Under the pieces are notes generated by a model, which was not told where the DNA came from, searched no databases, and saw only the letters and a program-made list of their open reading frames with translations. Positions 17,663 to 25,879 of a stretch of DNA of 64,000 nt are shown one piece after another. Position 1 is the first letter of the stretch, and each line of letters starts with the position of its first letter. The position numbers were made by a program, and so were the translations under genes. The stretch is from positions 88,979 to 152,978 of the forward strand of contig CACYMP010000013.1 of the NCBI GenBank assembly GCA_902775565.1. Reading direction: 5' to 3'. Origin of the DNA: Oscillospiraceae bacterium. Its GTDB lineage: Bacteria > Bacillota > Clostridia > Saccharofermentanales > Saccharofermentanaceae.

Positions 17663-19165
17663 GTGAAAATCGCAAATAAGTCCTTTAAGGGCAGAAAACT
17701 TATATCGCTGGCGCTTACAGCCGTGTTCATTTTCAGTTCGGCAGCCTCCGTGCTCCTTACATCGTGCAAAAAAGACGACGGCAAGAAGATAAGACCTGCT
17801 GATTACGGCAGTTACGGTTCTGACCTGGCAAGAAAGATCGCTGCCGATCATCCCGACAGAAAGCCTTATTCGGAAGGTGAGAAGGCAACCGGTGAGTTTA
17901 TCAAAGAGGAAATGACCAAGCTCAAATTCGAGCCTCAGGTACAGACTTTTACCACTAAGAACGGAACATCCGCCAATTATGTCGTAAAGATACCGGGAAC
18001 GGGTTTTTATGATGAGGATTCCGAGGGAAAGGTGGTCACCAAGCACAGGATTGCGATAATCGGTGCTCATTACGACAATCTTCCGCCTGAGACCAAGAAG
18101 GTCGAGAATACAAAAACAACTTCCAAGAAGGGTGCAGAGACAACTGCTCTTGAGTATTCGTTTGACGGTATTTCCGACAATGCATCCGGCACCGCGTGCC
18201 TGCTTACTGCCATGAAGGCATTTTCAGAATATCCGCCGTTCGCATATGACGTTTATTTCGTTGCTTTCGGCGCGGGAAATGACGATTATGCCGGAGCGAG
18301 GGAATTCTACAATTCGCTTACTGACGAAGAGAAGCTTCGCATCGACGTTATGTACTGCATGGAAAGCCTTTATGCGGGTGATAAGCTGTATGCTTCATCC
18401 GGATACAAGTCGCTTAACCCGCAAAACAGATACAAGATGCGCAGAAAGCTCTATCAGGCTTATGACGTCTGCTTTGCAAACACTCTTTTTACAAACTACG
18501 GATTTGATCTTTATTACAATGAATCAGGCGTAAAGGCCGATCTTAACGGTGACGGGACTGAGGATATCTATAATGAAGTGTCAGCCAACAAGTCTGATTA
18601 CCTTGTCTTTGATGAGGCTGGTATTCCGGTCGTGTTCTTCGACAGCTTTGAATACAATTTCACCAAGATGGACGAGATGAAGGAGACTAAGAACCTTAAT
18701 CTTCAGAATTACGGCGGAATGATTAGAAGAACACATGACGACTCCACGACGTTCCTTGATTCTGTACTTATGGAACCCGATTATGACCGCGACGGCGACG
18801 GAGAGATCGACTGCAGCGGCGACAGGCTCCAGATAAGGATCAACGCTGTTGCTTTCATTATCGTTGAAGCTCTGCTCAAGGGTTCTGATTACGGCATGAC
18901 CAAGGTTCAGTATGATGAATATCTTGAGAAAAAAGCCAAGGAATCTGCTCTTGCTACTGCCGTAACCGCGACAGGTTCTGATATATCGGCGTCCGCAGCA
19001 CGCAAACCCGCTTCAGAGACTACTACGGAGACGGCTGAAGCAACGACAGAAGAGACGACTTCGGCTTCTGCGACTACGACAAAGAAAGCTGCGGCAACAA
19101 CTAAGAAAAAGACCGCAGCCACCACAAAGAAGAAGGCGGCAGCAACTACCAAAAAGAAGAAGTGA
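17663..19165 (+). CDS. M28 peptidase-like lipoprotein with altered active site
   Basis: 500 residues from GTG 17663 (CGAGG ribosome binding site). A lipoprotein signal with LTSC near residue 35 places it outside the membrane. The M28 zinc-peptidase fold is visible: GAHYD (His136), DGISDNASG (Asp168/Asp172), SDYLVFDEAGIPVVFF near 315 and THDDS near 355. The usual Glu-Glu pair after FGA, which supplies the catalytic base and a zinc ligand, is Gly205-Asn206 here. Activity is therefore doubtful. The last 60 residues are a Thr/Ala/Lys repeat tail that may bind the negatively charged wall. The stop is four bases before nagA. Confidence 0.8.
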   Translation: MKIANKSFKGRKLISLALTAVFIFSSAASVLLTSCKKDDGKKIRPADYGSYGSDLARKIAADHPDRKPYSEGEKATGEFIKEEMTKLKFEPQVQTFTTKNGTSANYVVKIPGTGFYDEDSEGKVVTKHRIAIIGAHYDNLPPETKKVENTKTTSKKGAETTALEYSFDGISDNASGTACLLTAMKAFSEYPPFAYDVYFVAFGAGNDDYAGAREFYNSLTDEEKLRIDVMYCMESLYAGDKLYASSGYKSLNPQNRYKMRRKLYQAYDVCFANTLFTNYGFDLYYNESGVKADLNGDGTEDIYNEVSANKSDYLVFDEAGIPVVFFDSFEYNFTKMDEMKETKNLNLQNYGGMIRRTHDDSTTFLDSVLMEPDYDRDGDGEIDCSGDRLQIRINAVAFIIVEALLKGSDYGMTKVQYDEYLEKKAKESALATAVTATGSDISASAARKPASETTTETAEATTEETTSASATTTKKAAATTKKKTAATTKKKAAATTKKKK

Positions 19166-19169
19166 TTCC

Positions 19170-20282
19170 ATGCTTCGCCTGACTGACATCAAACTTGCGG
19201 ACGGAAGCGTTATTTCCGAAATAGAGGCTTACGACGGCAAGGACCATCTTGAAGAAAAGGATATGAGCGCTTTTACTGCGCTCCCGGGCTTCTTTGACTC
19301 GCATATCCATGGTTCTTTCGGGTACGATGTGTCAGACGGCAGGGCAGAGGATGTGGTAAAAATGGCATCGTTGCTTCCGTCTTTCGGCGTATCGGATTTC
19401 CTTCCCACGCTCATGACTTTAGATGAGGACGCGGTTCTCCGTGCTGCAGGTGCCGTATATGAGGCTAAGCAGAAACTTTCGGGAACGGATCTCGCATTTG
19501 CTGAGATTGCGGGATTAAGGCTTGAAGGACCTTTCTTAAGTCCTTTGAGAGCCGGAGTGCAAGACCCCGTAAATCTTGTAACTGCAGACAAGCTTGCTTC
19601 GATCATCGAAAAGATCGAACGTGATTACCCGGGACTTTTAAAGATAATCGATATAGCGCCAGAACTGGACGGTGCTATGGAGCTTGTTAAAGGATTAAAA
19701 GATAAATACGTTATCTCCCTTGGTCATTCCGACTGCGATTATAAGACCGCGGATGACTTCTTTAAGAACGGCGGAAATTCACTCACACATGCGCTCAACG
19801 CAATGAGGCCATGCCTGAAACGCGAACCCGGACCTTTGGGTGCTGCGTTTGACAACTCAGATTCTTATATCGAGGTTATCTGCGACGGCATTCATGTTGA
19901 TCCGACTGTGCTCAGAATGCTCTTTAAGCTGTTTGAGGACAGGATAATCGTAATATCCGATGCAATGAGAGCTGCCGGAATGCCGGACGGAATCTATGAT
20001 CTGGGCGGAACACCCGTGGAATCCAGGGGCGGAAGGACATATTTCGGCAAGAACGGAAATCTTGCCGGTTCAGTCACCTGTGCGGCTCAGGAAGCACTCA
20101 GGCTTTTCTCTTATGGAATTTCCAAAAAATCTATAGTTAAAGCTCTGTCCGATACACCGAGGGAAAGATTGAACATCAACAAATCCGGGCATTTGAGCGA
20201 TCTTGTTTTCGTAGATGATGAAATGCGGTTAATGTGCATGATTTCCCGCGGAAGGCTTGTATCGCCTTATATTATGTTATAA
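19170..20282 (+). CDS. nagA: N-acetylglucosamine-6-phosphate deacetylase
   Basis: Removes acetate from GlcNAc-6-phosphate to give glucosamine-6-phosphate, feeding amino sugar into glycolysis or wall precursors; cytoplasmic. 370 residues, normal length. Motifs are PGFFDSHIHG at 39-48, LEGPFLSP near 117, SLGHSDCDY near 185 (metal His), THALNAMRP near 208, DGIHVDP near 236 and the catalytic Asp in ISDAMRAAG near 263. The ATG lies five bases after the peptidase stop with only a purine-rich stretch as ribosome binding site, so it is probably translated by coupling. Confidence 0.93.
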   Translation: MLRLTDIKLADGSVISEIEAYDGKDHLEEKDMSAFTALPGFFDSHIHGSFGYDVSDGRAEDVVKMASLLPSFGVSDFLPTLMTLDEDAVLRAAGAVYEAKQKLSGTDLAFAEIAGLRLEGPFLSPLRAGVQDPVNLVTADKLASIIEKIERDYPGLLKIIDIAPELDGAMELVKGLKDKYVISLGHSDCDYKTADDFFKNGGNSLTHALNAMRPCLKREPGPLGAAFDNSDSYIEVICDGIHVDPTVLRMLFKLFEDRIIVISDAMRAAGMPDGIYDLGGTPVESRGGRTYFGKNGNLAGSVTCAAQEALRLFSYGISKKSIVKALSDTPRERLNINKSGHLSDLVFVDDEMRLMCMISRGRLVSPYIML

Positions 20283-20283
20283 T
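20275..20283 (+). promoter_or_regulatory. Extended -10 promoter of the CdaA-CdaR gene
   Basis: TGT-TATAAT at 20275-20283 overlaps the nagA stop codon. The leader is about 34 bases and holds AAGGAG at 20310-20315. Confidence 0.55.
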
Positions 20284-20323
20284 TATTTAGTTATGTAATA
20301 GATTTGCCGAAGGAGCCTGATTG

Positions 20324-21766
20324 ATGTCTAATGCCACTTTTATCAGTCAGATAATAGAGTTTGTAAACGAGCTTATAAAGTCTCTCGCCAGTGGCACTTT
20401 GTTTTTCGGCAGCTTTGGCGATTTTATCCGCTATACGATAGATATCGGTCTCGTTACCATACTTATCTATTCGATCCTTCTGTTTATCAGGCAGACCCGT
20501 GCATGGCAGCTCATTAAAGGTATCGTTCTGATCCTTATCTTTGTTTCGTTCTGCGGCATTATGGGACTCGACATGGTCGGCTTCATCTTCAACAGGCTGC
20601 TCTATGTCATAGCGATCCTTTTTGTTGTCTTGTTCCAGCCTGAATTGAGAAGAGCTCTTGAGACGGTAGGTCTTCGCACATCTTCGAGGTTTACCGATCC
20701 TTTCAAACATCAGGAGAAGTTCAACAGCACCGAGCTGTCCGCGTTTATCAATGAGATATGCCTTGCCTGCAAGGAGATGGGAAGATCTTATACCGGCGCG
20801 CTCATTCTTATTGAGCGTAAGACAAAACTTGATGAACTCCTTTCACAGGAGAATGTCGTAAGATTTGATTCGTCAGTCACAAGTTCGGTCCTTCAGAGCA
20901 TTTTCTATAAAGGTTCTCCTATGCATGACGGCGGACTTCTTATCAGGGACGGCAGGATTATCGCAGCCCGCTGCCACGTTCCGCTTTCTGTTACCATGCA
21001 TGCTTTGGAGCGTACAGGTACCAGACACAGAGCGGCAATCGGCGCAAGTGAGATGGGCGATACGGTCGTTGTCGTTGTATCCGAGGAGAGAGGAAAGACT
21101 TCAATTGCGGTAAACGGAAGGCTTTTCGAGATGCATGACGTAAAAGAACTCGAAGCGAACCTTTCTTATTTGCTGGGACTTACCGCTACGGATACAGGCA
21201 AGAGTGGTATTTCAAGATTCCTCGGAAAATTCAGAAGACGTCTTGCTACGGCTGAGGCTGCAGGAAAATCAGCAGCTGCGCCCGAAAAGGCTGTCAGCAA
21301 GGAGTCAGAGCCTGAGAATGAAGTTTCCACTCCGCTCGTTATCAAGACCAAGGAAGCTGATGAGACAAGTAATGCCCGCCGTGTCAGCGGAGCCACGAGA
21401 GTTGTTTTCCTGTTGCTCTCGCTTTTCATTTCGCTGTTCCTTTGGCTTTATATCCAGATCGACAACAACCCTGTTGTGACCAGGAATATTACTGTTCCCA
21501 TCACATATCCTAATGAGGAATCAGACGGATATTCGTTCCCGATCAAAGATGCCGAGCTCAGGATCGTCGGTCGAAGGAACACCATCAATTCGCTTACTGC
21601 TAAGGATATAATCGTTACTGTTGACTATTCTCAGATGCCTAATAATTCTGAAGGTGTCGTTGAGATCCCGGTCGTTGTGTCAAGTAAGGATCCTAACGTG
21701 TATTTCCGTGTCGACAACAAGTTGCCTGACAAGGTTAGAGTCGTTAAGTTCCGCTCACAGTCTTAG
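20324..21766 (+). CDS. cdaA: Diadenylate cyclase CdaA fused to a CdaR (YbbR) domain
   Basis: 480 residues from ATG 20324. Three N-terminal membrane helices (about 36-103) precede a DAC domain that makes c-di-AMP from two ATP, with MHDGG at 200-204 (canonical DGA) and RHR at 234-236. CdaA normally ends near residue 275. Here a charged linker is followed by a fourth membrane helix (about 361-380) and one YbbR domain (about 385-480) with NPVVTRNITVPI, IKDAELRIVGRRNTI and VVEIPVVVSS. In most Bacillota, CdaR is a separate extracytoplasmic regulator encoded next to cdaA, so this gene joins both. The third residue of the DGA motif is Gly, a point to test for activity. Confidence 0.88.
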   Translation: MSNATFISQIIEFVNELIKSLASGTLFFGSFGDFIRYTIDIGLVTILIYSILLFIRQTRAWQLIKGIVLILIFVSFCGIMGLDMVGFIFNRLLYVIAILFVVLFQPELRRALETVGLRTSSRFTDPFKHQEKFNSTELSAFINEICLACKEMGRSYTGALILIERKTKLDELLSQENVVRFDSSVTSSVLQSIFYKGSPMHDGGLLIRDGRIIAARCHVPLSVTMHALERTGTRHRAAIGASEMGDTVVVVVSEERGKTSIAVNGRLFEMHDVKELEANLSYLLGLTATDTGKSGISRFLGKFRRRLATAEAAGKSAAAPEKAVSKESEPENEVSTPLVIKTKEADETSNARRVSGATRVVFLLLSLFISLFLWLYIQIDNNPVVTRNITVPITYPNEESDGYSFPIKDAELRIVGRRNTINSLTAKDIIVTVDYSQMPNNSEGVVEIPVVVSSKDPNVYFRVDNKLPDKVRVVKFRSQS

Positions 21767-21809
21767 TTACCAATTATGCGATAAACACGCATTTAACGGA
21801 GGATAAATT

Positions 21810-22475
21810 ATGTTTGAAACAAATGAACTTATCGATCTGAGCCATACCATTGCGGCTCCGCTTTTCGAAGGCAAGCAGTATCCCTGGGAAGTTCTTCCTC
21901 TTATAAAGGAATTCATTCTCAAGATCGGGCCTACGCTTGATCCCGAGGTTTACGAGAAGAGGGGAGAGGATATCTGGATCGCCAAGAGTGCTGTGGTATT
22001 TGATTCCGCTTATATCAAGGGACCTGCGATCATCGGACCTGAGACCGAGGTAAGACACTGCGCTTTCATCAGAGGCAATGCCATCGTCGGCACACACTGC
22101 GTAGTCGGCAATTCCACAGAACTTAAGAACGTTATCCTTTGCGACAACGTACAGGTTCCTCATTATAACTATGTCGGTGACTCCGTTCTCGGTTATAAGG
22201 CTCATCTCGGAGCCGGCTCTATCACTTCCAACGTTAAGTCAGATAAGAAGCTTGTAAATGTTCACTATGAAGGCGGCGACATTGAGACAGGCCTCAAGAA
22301 GTTTGCAGCTATCGTAGGCGATAACGTAGAAGTAGGATGCGGAAGCGTCCTTAATCCCGGAACTGTCGTAGGAAGAGGTTCCAGAGTCTATCCGCTTTCA
22401 ATGGTAAGAGGAGTCATTCCCGAGAATTCCATCTACAAGAAGGCCGGGGAAGTTACACTCATTATCGAGAACTGA
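21810..22475 (+). CDS. GlmU-like left-handed beta-helix acetyltransferase-type protein
   Basis: 221 residues. After a 60-residue N-terminal part come hexapeptide repeats of a left-handed beta-helix (about 55-215; DIWIAKSAVVFDSAYIKGPA, then AIVGTHCVVGNSTELKNVIL). The segment AHLGAGSITSNVK near 132 matches the acetyl-CoA site of the GlmU C-terminal domain. No uridyltransferase domain is present. It may acetylate glucosamine-1-phosphate or act as a related nucleotidyl- or sugar-phosphate-linked acetyltransferase. Proximity to nagA and cdaA supports an amino-sugar role. Ribosome binding site ACGGAGG; terminator follows. Confidence 0.75.
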   Translation: MFETNELIDLSHTIAAPLFEGKQYPWEVLPLIKEFILKIGPTLDPEVYEKRGEDIWIAKSAVVFDSAYIKGPAIIGPETEVRHCAFIRGNAIVGTHCVVGNSTELKNVILCDNVQVPHYNYVGDSVLGYKAHLGAGSITSNVKSDKKLVNVHYEGGDIETGLKKFAAIVGDNVEVGCGSVLNPGTVVGRGSRVYPLSMVRGVIPENSIYKKAGEVTLIIEN

Positions 22476-22499
22476 TAACTGATATAACAGACAACAAAA

Positions 22500-22523
22500 A
22501 AGGGCCGTACATCGACGGCCCTT
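22500..22523. terminator. Terminator between convergent genes
   Basis: AAGGGCCGT pairs with ACGGCCCTT (9 bp), flanked by A on the left and T-rich sequence on the right. Confidence 0.85.
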
Positions 22524-22540
22524 AGTTATTTATTCATTTA

Positions 22541-22882
22541 TTAAACGACTGTATCCTTGAGTTTGTCGAAAGCCTGCTTTGCGACCTGTCTTACGTTAGG
22601 ATCGGAATCTGCGAAAGCAAGTTTCTTAACATATTCTTCGCAGTGCTTTGCATGGATATCGGCAGCAGCGGTAGCGGCAGCAGCACGTACCTGAGGTGAA
22701 GTATCACGAAGAAGGGGAATAAGAGCCATGCCGGAGTCGTATGTAGGTATGAGACCCATGGCAATTGCTACAGCCATTCTTACATCATCATCAGGATTAT
22801 CGGCATATTTAATCAATGCCCCTAGCTTTTGCTTGGCGCCGAGCTTTTGTATCTTGTCTCTTAAAGCATCTGATCGTCCCAT
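22541..22882 (-). CDS. Small HEAT-repeat protein
   Basis: 113 residues, all helical, with about three HEAT-type repeats (NPDDDVRMAVAIAMG, SPQVRAAAATAAADI, DPNVRQVAKQAFDKL). Such proteins act as protein-binding scaffolds; the partner is unknown. The ATG has AGGAG upstream. It is a single gene on the minus strand, convergent with the beta-helix protein. Confidence 0.8.
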   Translation of the reverse strand: MGRSDALRDKIQKLGAKQKLGALIKYADNPDDDVRMAVAIAMGLIPTYDSGMALIPLLRDTSPQVRAAAATAAADIHAKHCEEYVKKLAFADSDPNVRQVAKQAFDKLKDTVV

Positions 22883-23013
22883 AAAGCACTCCTGAATAAT
22901 CTATGGTTAAATCTATTATAGTTTATTTAACAACTTTTATTATAAATAAACTGTTTCAATTATGTTAATTGCCAGTTGTATCAAAAAGTTGCTTGTTTTT
23001 GTGTATCTTGCTT

Positions 23014-23019
23014 TATAAT
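23014..23019 (+). promoter_or_regulatory. Probable -10 box of the GH5 gene
   Basis: TATAAT at 23014-23019 in a very AT-rich region (22883-23106) that holds no gene. A weak TTGCTT lies at 22989 (19-base spacer). The leader to 23107 is long, nearly 80 bases, with no recognised riboswitch. Confidence 0.35.
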
Positions 23020-23106
23020 ACAGTTTGATTATACATTGAATTTGATTAATGTGAAATAGAATTTGATATTATAAAGTTCAATTTTTTATCGAGGTAATGT
23101 GAAAAG

Positions 23107-24387
23107 ATGAGATCAAAAATAGTATCACTGATAATGATTCTGGCGATGACGTTATCTTTTACGTCTTGTTCAAAGAATTTAGGAACGGAGACACTTCCGT
23201 CGACTACAGTGACAGTACCTACTGAATCAACAGCTCCCACAGAGACTACCGCTGAGACTACACCTGCGGAAACAGAGCTGCTTCCTGAGCCTACAAGTAT
23301 TCCGCTTGTTAACAAGATGCCTGTAAAACAATACGGTCAGCTTATCGTAACCGGCAACCAGATCACGACAAAGAGCAAGGCTCCCGTTATTCTCAGAGGT
23401 GTCAGCTCAAGCCCGCTTAACGAATGTGCAGGCTTTTATGGAATTGAAACTGTTAAGACAATAGCCGAAGACTGGGGCGCTGACGTTATCCGAATCTCTG
23501 TTCCTGCCGATAAGAGCGAGGATTCTTATATCACTCAGACCGAAAAGTATTTCAAACAGACATGCGACATTATCGATCTTTGTATTTCGCAGGGTATTTA
23601 CGTCATTGTCAACTGGCATAACTATGCAAACGGAGATCCCAATACATACAAGAAGCAGGCTGTAGCCTTCTTTACAAGGATCGCAGGAATCTATGCTGAC
23701 AGCCCGAACGTTATGTATGAGGTCTGTAACGAATCCAACGGTGTCAGATACGGAGATAAGAAAAAGCGCGCGGTTGACTGGAAGAATTCCGTAAAACCGT
23801 TTGCCGAAGAGGTTATCAAAGCCATCAGAGCCATCGATAAGGACAATATCATTATCGTCGGCACTTCTGATTACTGCCGTGATATCGAAGCAGCTGCAAA
23901 CAACCCCATCAAGGGCTCAAATATCGTCTATTCCGTTCATTTCAGCGCGGGTACGGATACTGAAGAACTTCAGACCAAGATCCATAATTCCAAGCAGAAG
24001 GGAATATGCATATTCGTAACTGAATGGGAAGCTACCGATTCTTCGGGCGTAAGTGCCGCAAATGCCGAGAACACCGCCAAATGGCTTGATTTCCTTGATG
24101 AGAGTGAGATAGGCTGGTGCAATTCCTATATCTATGCGAACAATACTTCCAACAGAAACGGAATCCTGTTCGATACAAACGGACGTTATTCACTTGAGGA
24201 TATCTTTGCCGGTCACTGGCCTGACGGACTGATCTCTCCTTCCGGTATCATTGTCAGAGACCGCCTTCTCGCTGCAAAGGGAACCAAAAAGCCTGATACC
24301 GTCTATACGCCTGAAGAACTGCCCGATTTCGGAGACGGCGGTGACGAGGGAGACGATGAACCGGATGCTCCCGATCCTGAAGAGTAA
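23107..24387 (+). CDS. Surface lipoprotein glycoside hydrolase family 5 (endoglucanase-like)
   Basis: 426 residues. A lipoprotein signal ends at the FTSC lipobox near residue 20. It is followed by a Thr/Glu/Pro-rich linker and a GH5 catalytic barrel (about 75-395). The acid/base Glu209 lies in MYEVCNES and the nucleophile Glu306 in FVTEWEATD, the pattern of GH5_2 endoglucanases. NWHNYANGD near 172 supports this. The C-terminus is an Asp/Glu-rich tail. It likely cleaves beta-1,4-glucan or a related plant polysaccharide at the cell surface. No carbohydrate-binding module or dockerin is seen. Confidence 0.9.
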   Translation: MRSKIVSLIMILAMTLSFTSCSKNLGTETLPSTTVTVPTESTAPTETTAETTPAETELLPEPTSIPLVNKMPVKQYGQLIVTGNQITTKSKAPVILRGVSSSPLNECAGFYGIETVKTIAEDWGADVIRISVPADKSEDSYITQTEKYFKQTCDIIDLCISQGIYVIVNWHNYANGDPNTYKKQAVAFFTRIAGIYADSPNVMYEVCNESNGVRYGDKKKRAVDWKNSVKPFAEEVIKAIRAIDKDNIIIVGTSDYCRDIEAAANNPIKGSNIVYSVHFSAGTDTEELQTKIHNSKQKGICIFVTEWEATDSSGVSAANAENTAKWLDFLDESEIGWCNSYIYANNTSNRNGILFDTNGRYSLEDIFAGHWPDGLISPSGIIVRDRLLAAKGTKKPDTVYTPEELPDFGDGGDEGDDEPDAPDPEE

Positions 24388-24432
24388 TCCGTGATGGGTT
24401 ACATTATCGCTTCTAAAAGATCAAGGTGCGAG

Positions 24433-24984
24433 ATGCTTGCCTTAGAGACTGACAGGCTCAGGCTTGCTGTCTTAAGGAAGAGTGAAGCTCCAAAGGTTAC
24501 CGGCTATTTTATTAAGAACCGCGAATTCCATAAGCGTTTTGCCCAGACTCATCCGAACTCTTACTTTACGGTATCCGAACAAAGGAAATACCTTGCTTTT
24601 GACTGCGATTCTTTTCTTGCGGGAAGCGTTGTACCGTTGTGGATAACGTTAAAGGGGAGCGATGAGATAATAGGCAGGGTATCTTTTTTCAATCTTGCAT
24701 ATGGCGGCATGATGAGCTGCGCTATCGGATATCATCTTGATCAGGATCACACCGGAAAAGGTTATATGACCGAGGCTATCGATGCGGCCTGCAGCTTTAT
24801 GTTCAAGGAATACGGCATGCACAGGATCGAGGCGTTCATACTTCCGGAAAACATTCCTTCGATAAAACTCATTAAGCGCACCGGTTTTACCGAAGAAGGG
24901 AAAAGGATCTCATATATGCATATTAACGGGCAGTACAGGGATCATATAGCATTTTATCTGCTCGAACCGAAATACCGTGTTTAA
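24433..24984 (+). CDS. GNAT N-acetyltransferase, RimJ/RimL type
   Basis: About 183 residues from ATG 24433. Starts at 24391 or 24394 are also open, but the family begins with LETDRLRL, as here. The acetyl-CoA-binding pattern DQDHTGKGYMTEA is near residue 112, and IPSIKLIKRTGFTEEGKR near 150 is typical of RimJ/RimL enzymes. The substrate is unknown: a protein N-terminus or a small amine. The gene lies 45 bases after the GH5 stop and could share its mRNA. Confidence 0.85.
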   Translation: MLALETDRLRLAVLRKSEAPKVTGYFIKNREFHKRFAQTHPNSYFTVSEQRKYLAFDCDSFLAGSVVPLWITLKGSDEIIGRVSFFNLAYGGMMSCAIGYHLDQDHTGKGYMTEAIDAACSFMFKEYGMHRIEAFILPENIPSIKLIKRTGFTEEGKRISYMHINGQYRDHIAFYLLEPKYRV

Positions 24985-25005
24985 GCCCCTGATAGCGCGT
25001 AAAGA

Positions 25006-25047
25006 ATACTTTGTAACAAAATTAATACATTTTTTATTGCAAAGTAT
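25006..25047. repeat. Inverted repeat in the SH3 lipoprotein promoter region
   Basis: ATACTTTG (25006-25013) and CAAAGTAT (25040-25047) are inverted copies separated by 26 AT-rich bases including a T run. The element may be an operator or a weak structure; no function is shown. Confidence 0.35.
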
Positions 25048-25089
25048 GTAATAATATATTAAACGTATAGTTCTGCGGAGGTGATAAAC

Positions 25090-25527
25090 GTGAACAGCAA
25101 AATGGCGGCTGCAAGAATTTCTGCCGGTATGCTTATCGGTGTCATGGCTTTAACTGCTGTTGCATGCGGCAAGAAGTCAAAACCGACTATTGATACCGCT
25201 CCGTCCACTTCGGAAGCAATCACAACCACTACTACGACAGCTCCTACAACTTCACTTTCTTTGTATACAGGACCTCTTACCAATGATCAGCCGATCACTT
25301 GGAAGGAGACAACTCTTGACCAGCAGGTTACTTACTATGCAAAGGTTACCAAGGGCGAATTCCTCAACATCAGAAAGGGTCCCGGTACGGAGTACACGAA
25401 GATCGGTACGCTTTCAAGAGGACAGACGATCGTTGTCGTAGCCAGGACAAGCAACGGCTGGTATAAGACAATCGACGGTTTCTACGCTTCAGAAAACTAT
25501 CTTTCCAAGAAACCCCCGACGTCTTAA
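25090..25527 (+). CDS. SH3-domain lipoprotein
   Basis: About 145 residues. GTG 25090 is the best start because GGAGGTGAT ends five bases before it; the in-frame GTG at 25081 lies inside that site. A lipoprotein signal ends with LTAVAC. It is followed by a Thr-rich linker and a bacterial SH3 domain (about 78-140, pattern FLNIRKGPGTEYTKIGTL). It probably binds cell wall peptides at the surface. Confidence 0.85.
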   Translation: MNSKMAAARISAGMLIGVMALTAVACGKKSKPTIDTAPSTSEAITTTTTTAPTTSLSLYTGPLTNDQPITWKETTLDQQVTYYAKVTKGEFLNIRKGPGTEYTKIGTLSRGQTIVVVARTSNGWYKTIDGFYASENYLSKKPPTS

Positions 25528-25535
25528 TTTTCCTG

Positions 25536-25564
25536 TTGACCAATTCAGGACGTTAGTGTAATAT
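25536..25564 (+). promoter_or_regulatory. Promoter of the tRNA-Gly/tRNA-Arg unit
   Basis: TTGACC (25536-25541), 17-base spacer, TAATAT (25559-25564). A perfect hairpin CGCCGAAA/TTTCGGCG (25571-25589) follows before the first tRNA and has no T run, so it belongs to the precursor leader. Confidence 0.75.
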
Positions 25565-25595
25565 TTACTTCGCCGAAAATCTTTCGGCGATATAT

Positions 25596-25669
25596 GCGAG
25601 TGTAGTTCAATGGTAGAACTTCAGCCTTCCAAGCTGACCACGTGGGTTCGATTCCCATCACTCGCTCCA
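25596..25669 (+). tRNA. tRNA-Gly (anticodon TCC)
   Basis: A complete cloverleaf: acceptor GCGAGTG/CACTCGC, anticodon arm CAGCC-TTCCAA-GCTG with TCC, T arm GTGGG-TTCGATT-CCCAT region. CCA is encoded at 25667-25669 and abuts the next tRNA with no spacer. Confidence 0.95.
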
Positions 25670-25758
25670 GGGTCATTAGCTCAGCTGGATAGACAGCTGG
25701 ATAGAGCAACAGCCTTCTAAGCTGTGGGCCGGAGGTTCGAGTCCCCCATGGCTCACCA
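25670..25758 (+). tRNA. tRNA-Arg (anticodon TCT) with duplicated D-loop segment
   Basis: The acceptor stem GGGTCAT/ATGGCTC has two G-T wobbles. The anticodon stem ACAGC/GCTGT carries a loop with TCT, and CCA is encoded at 25756-25758. The D loop contains a 12-base tandem duplication (25683-25694 and 25695-25706, 11 of 12 identical), giving 21 loop bases instead of nine and a total of 89 with CCA. The T stem GGAGG/CCCCC has one A-C mismatch. It may be a decayed tRNA, an active but odd one, or an assembly artefact. Confidence 0.75.
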
Positions 25759-25772
25759 ATTCAAAAGAAAAG

Positions 25773-25806
25773 ACCTCTTTCGTTCATATGACGGAAGAGG
25801 TTTTTT
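25773..25806 (+). terminator. Terminator of the tRNA unit
   Basis: ACCTCTTTCGT pairs with ACGGAAGAGGT, followed by six T. Confidence 0.9.
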
Positions 25807-25879
25807 ATTGCCCGGATAATGCGTTCGTTTTTTCGCTATATGGTAAAATATTTCTAACAATGGACAAGGGGGGATGATC

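Noticed and set aside
18907..19152. Minus-strand frame of Val/Ala repeats
   Set aside because: It mirrors the Thr/Ala/Lys repeat tail of the M28-like protein and has no independent start signals.
23020..23106. Riboswitch in the long GH5 leader
   Set aside because: The segment is simply AT-rich, with no stable paired elements that I can identify.
25571..25589. Hairpin CGCCGAAA/TTTCGGCG as a terminator
   Set aside because: No T run follows and it lies between a good promoter and the tRNA, so it is leader structure, not a terminator.
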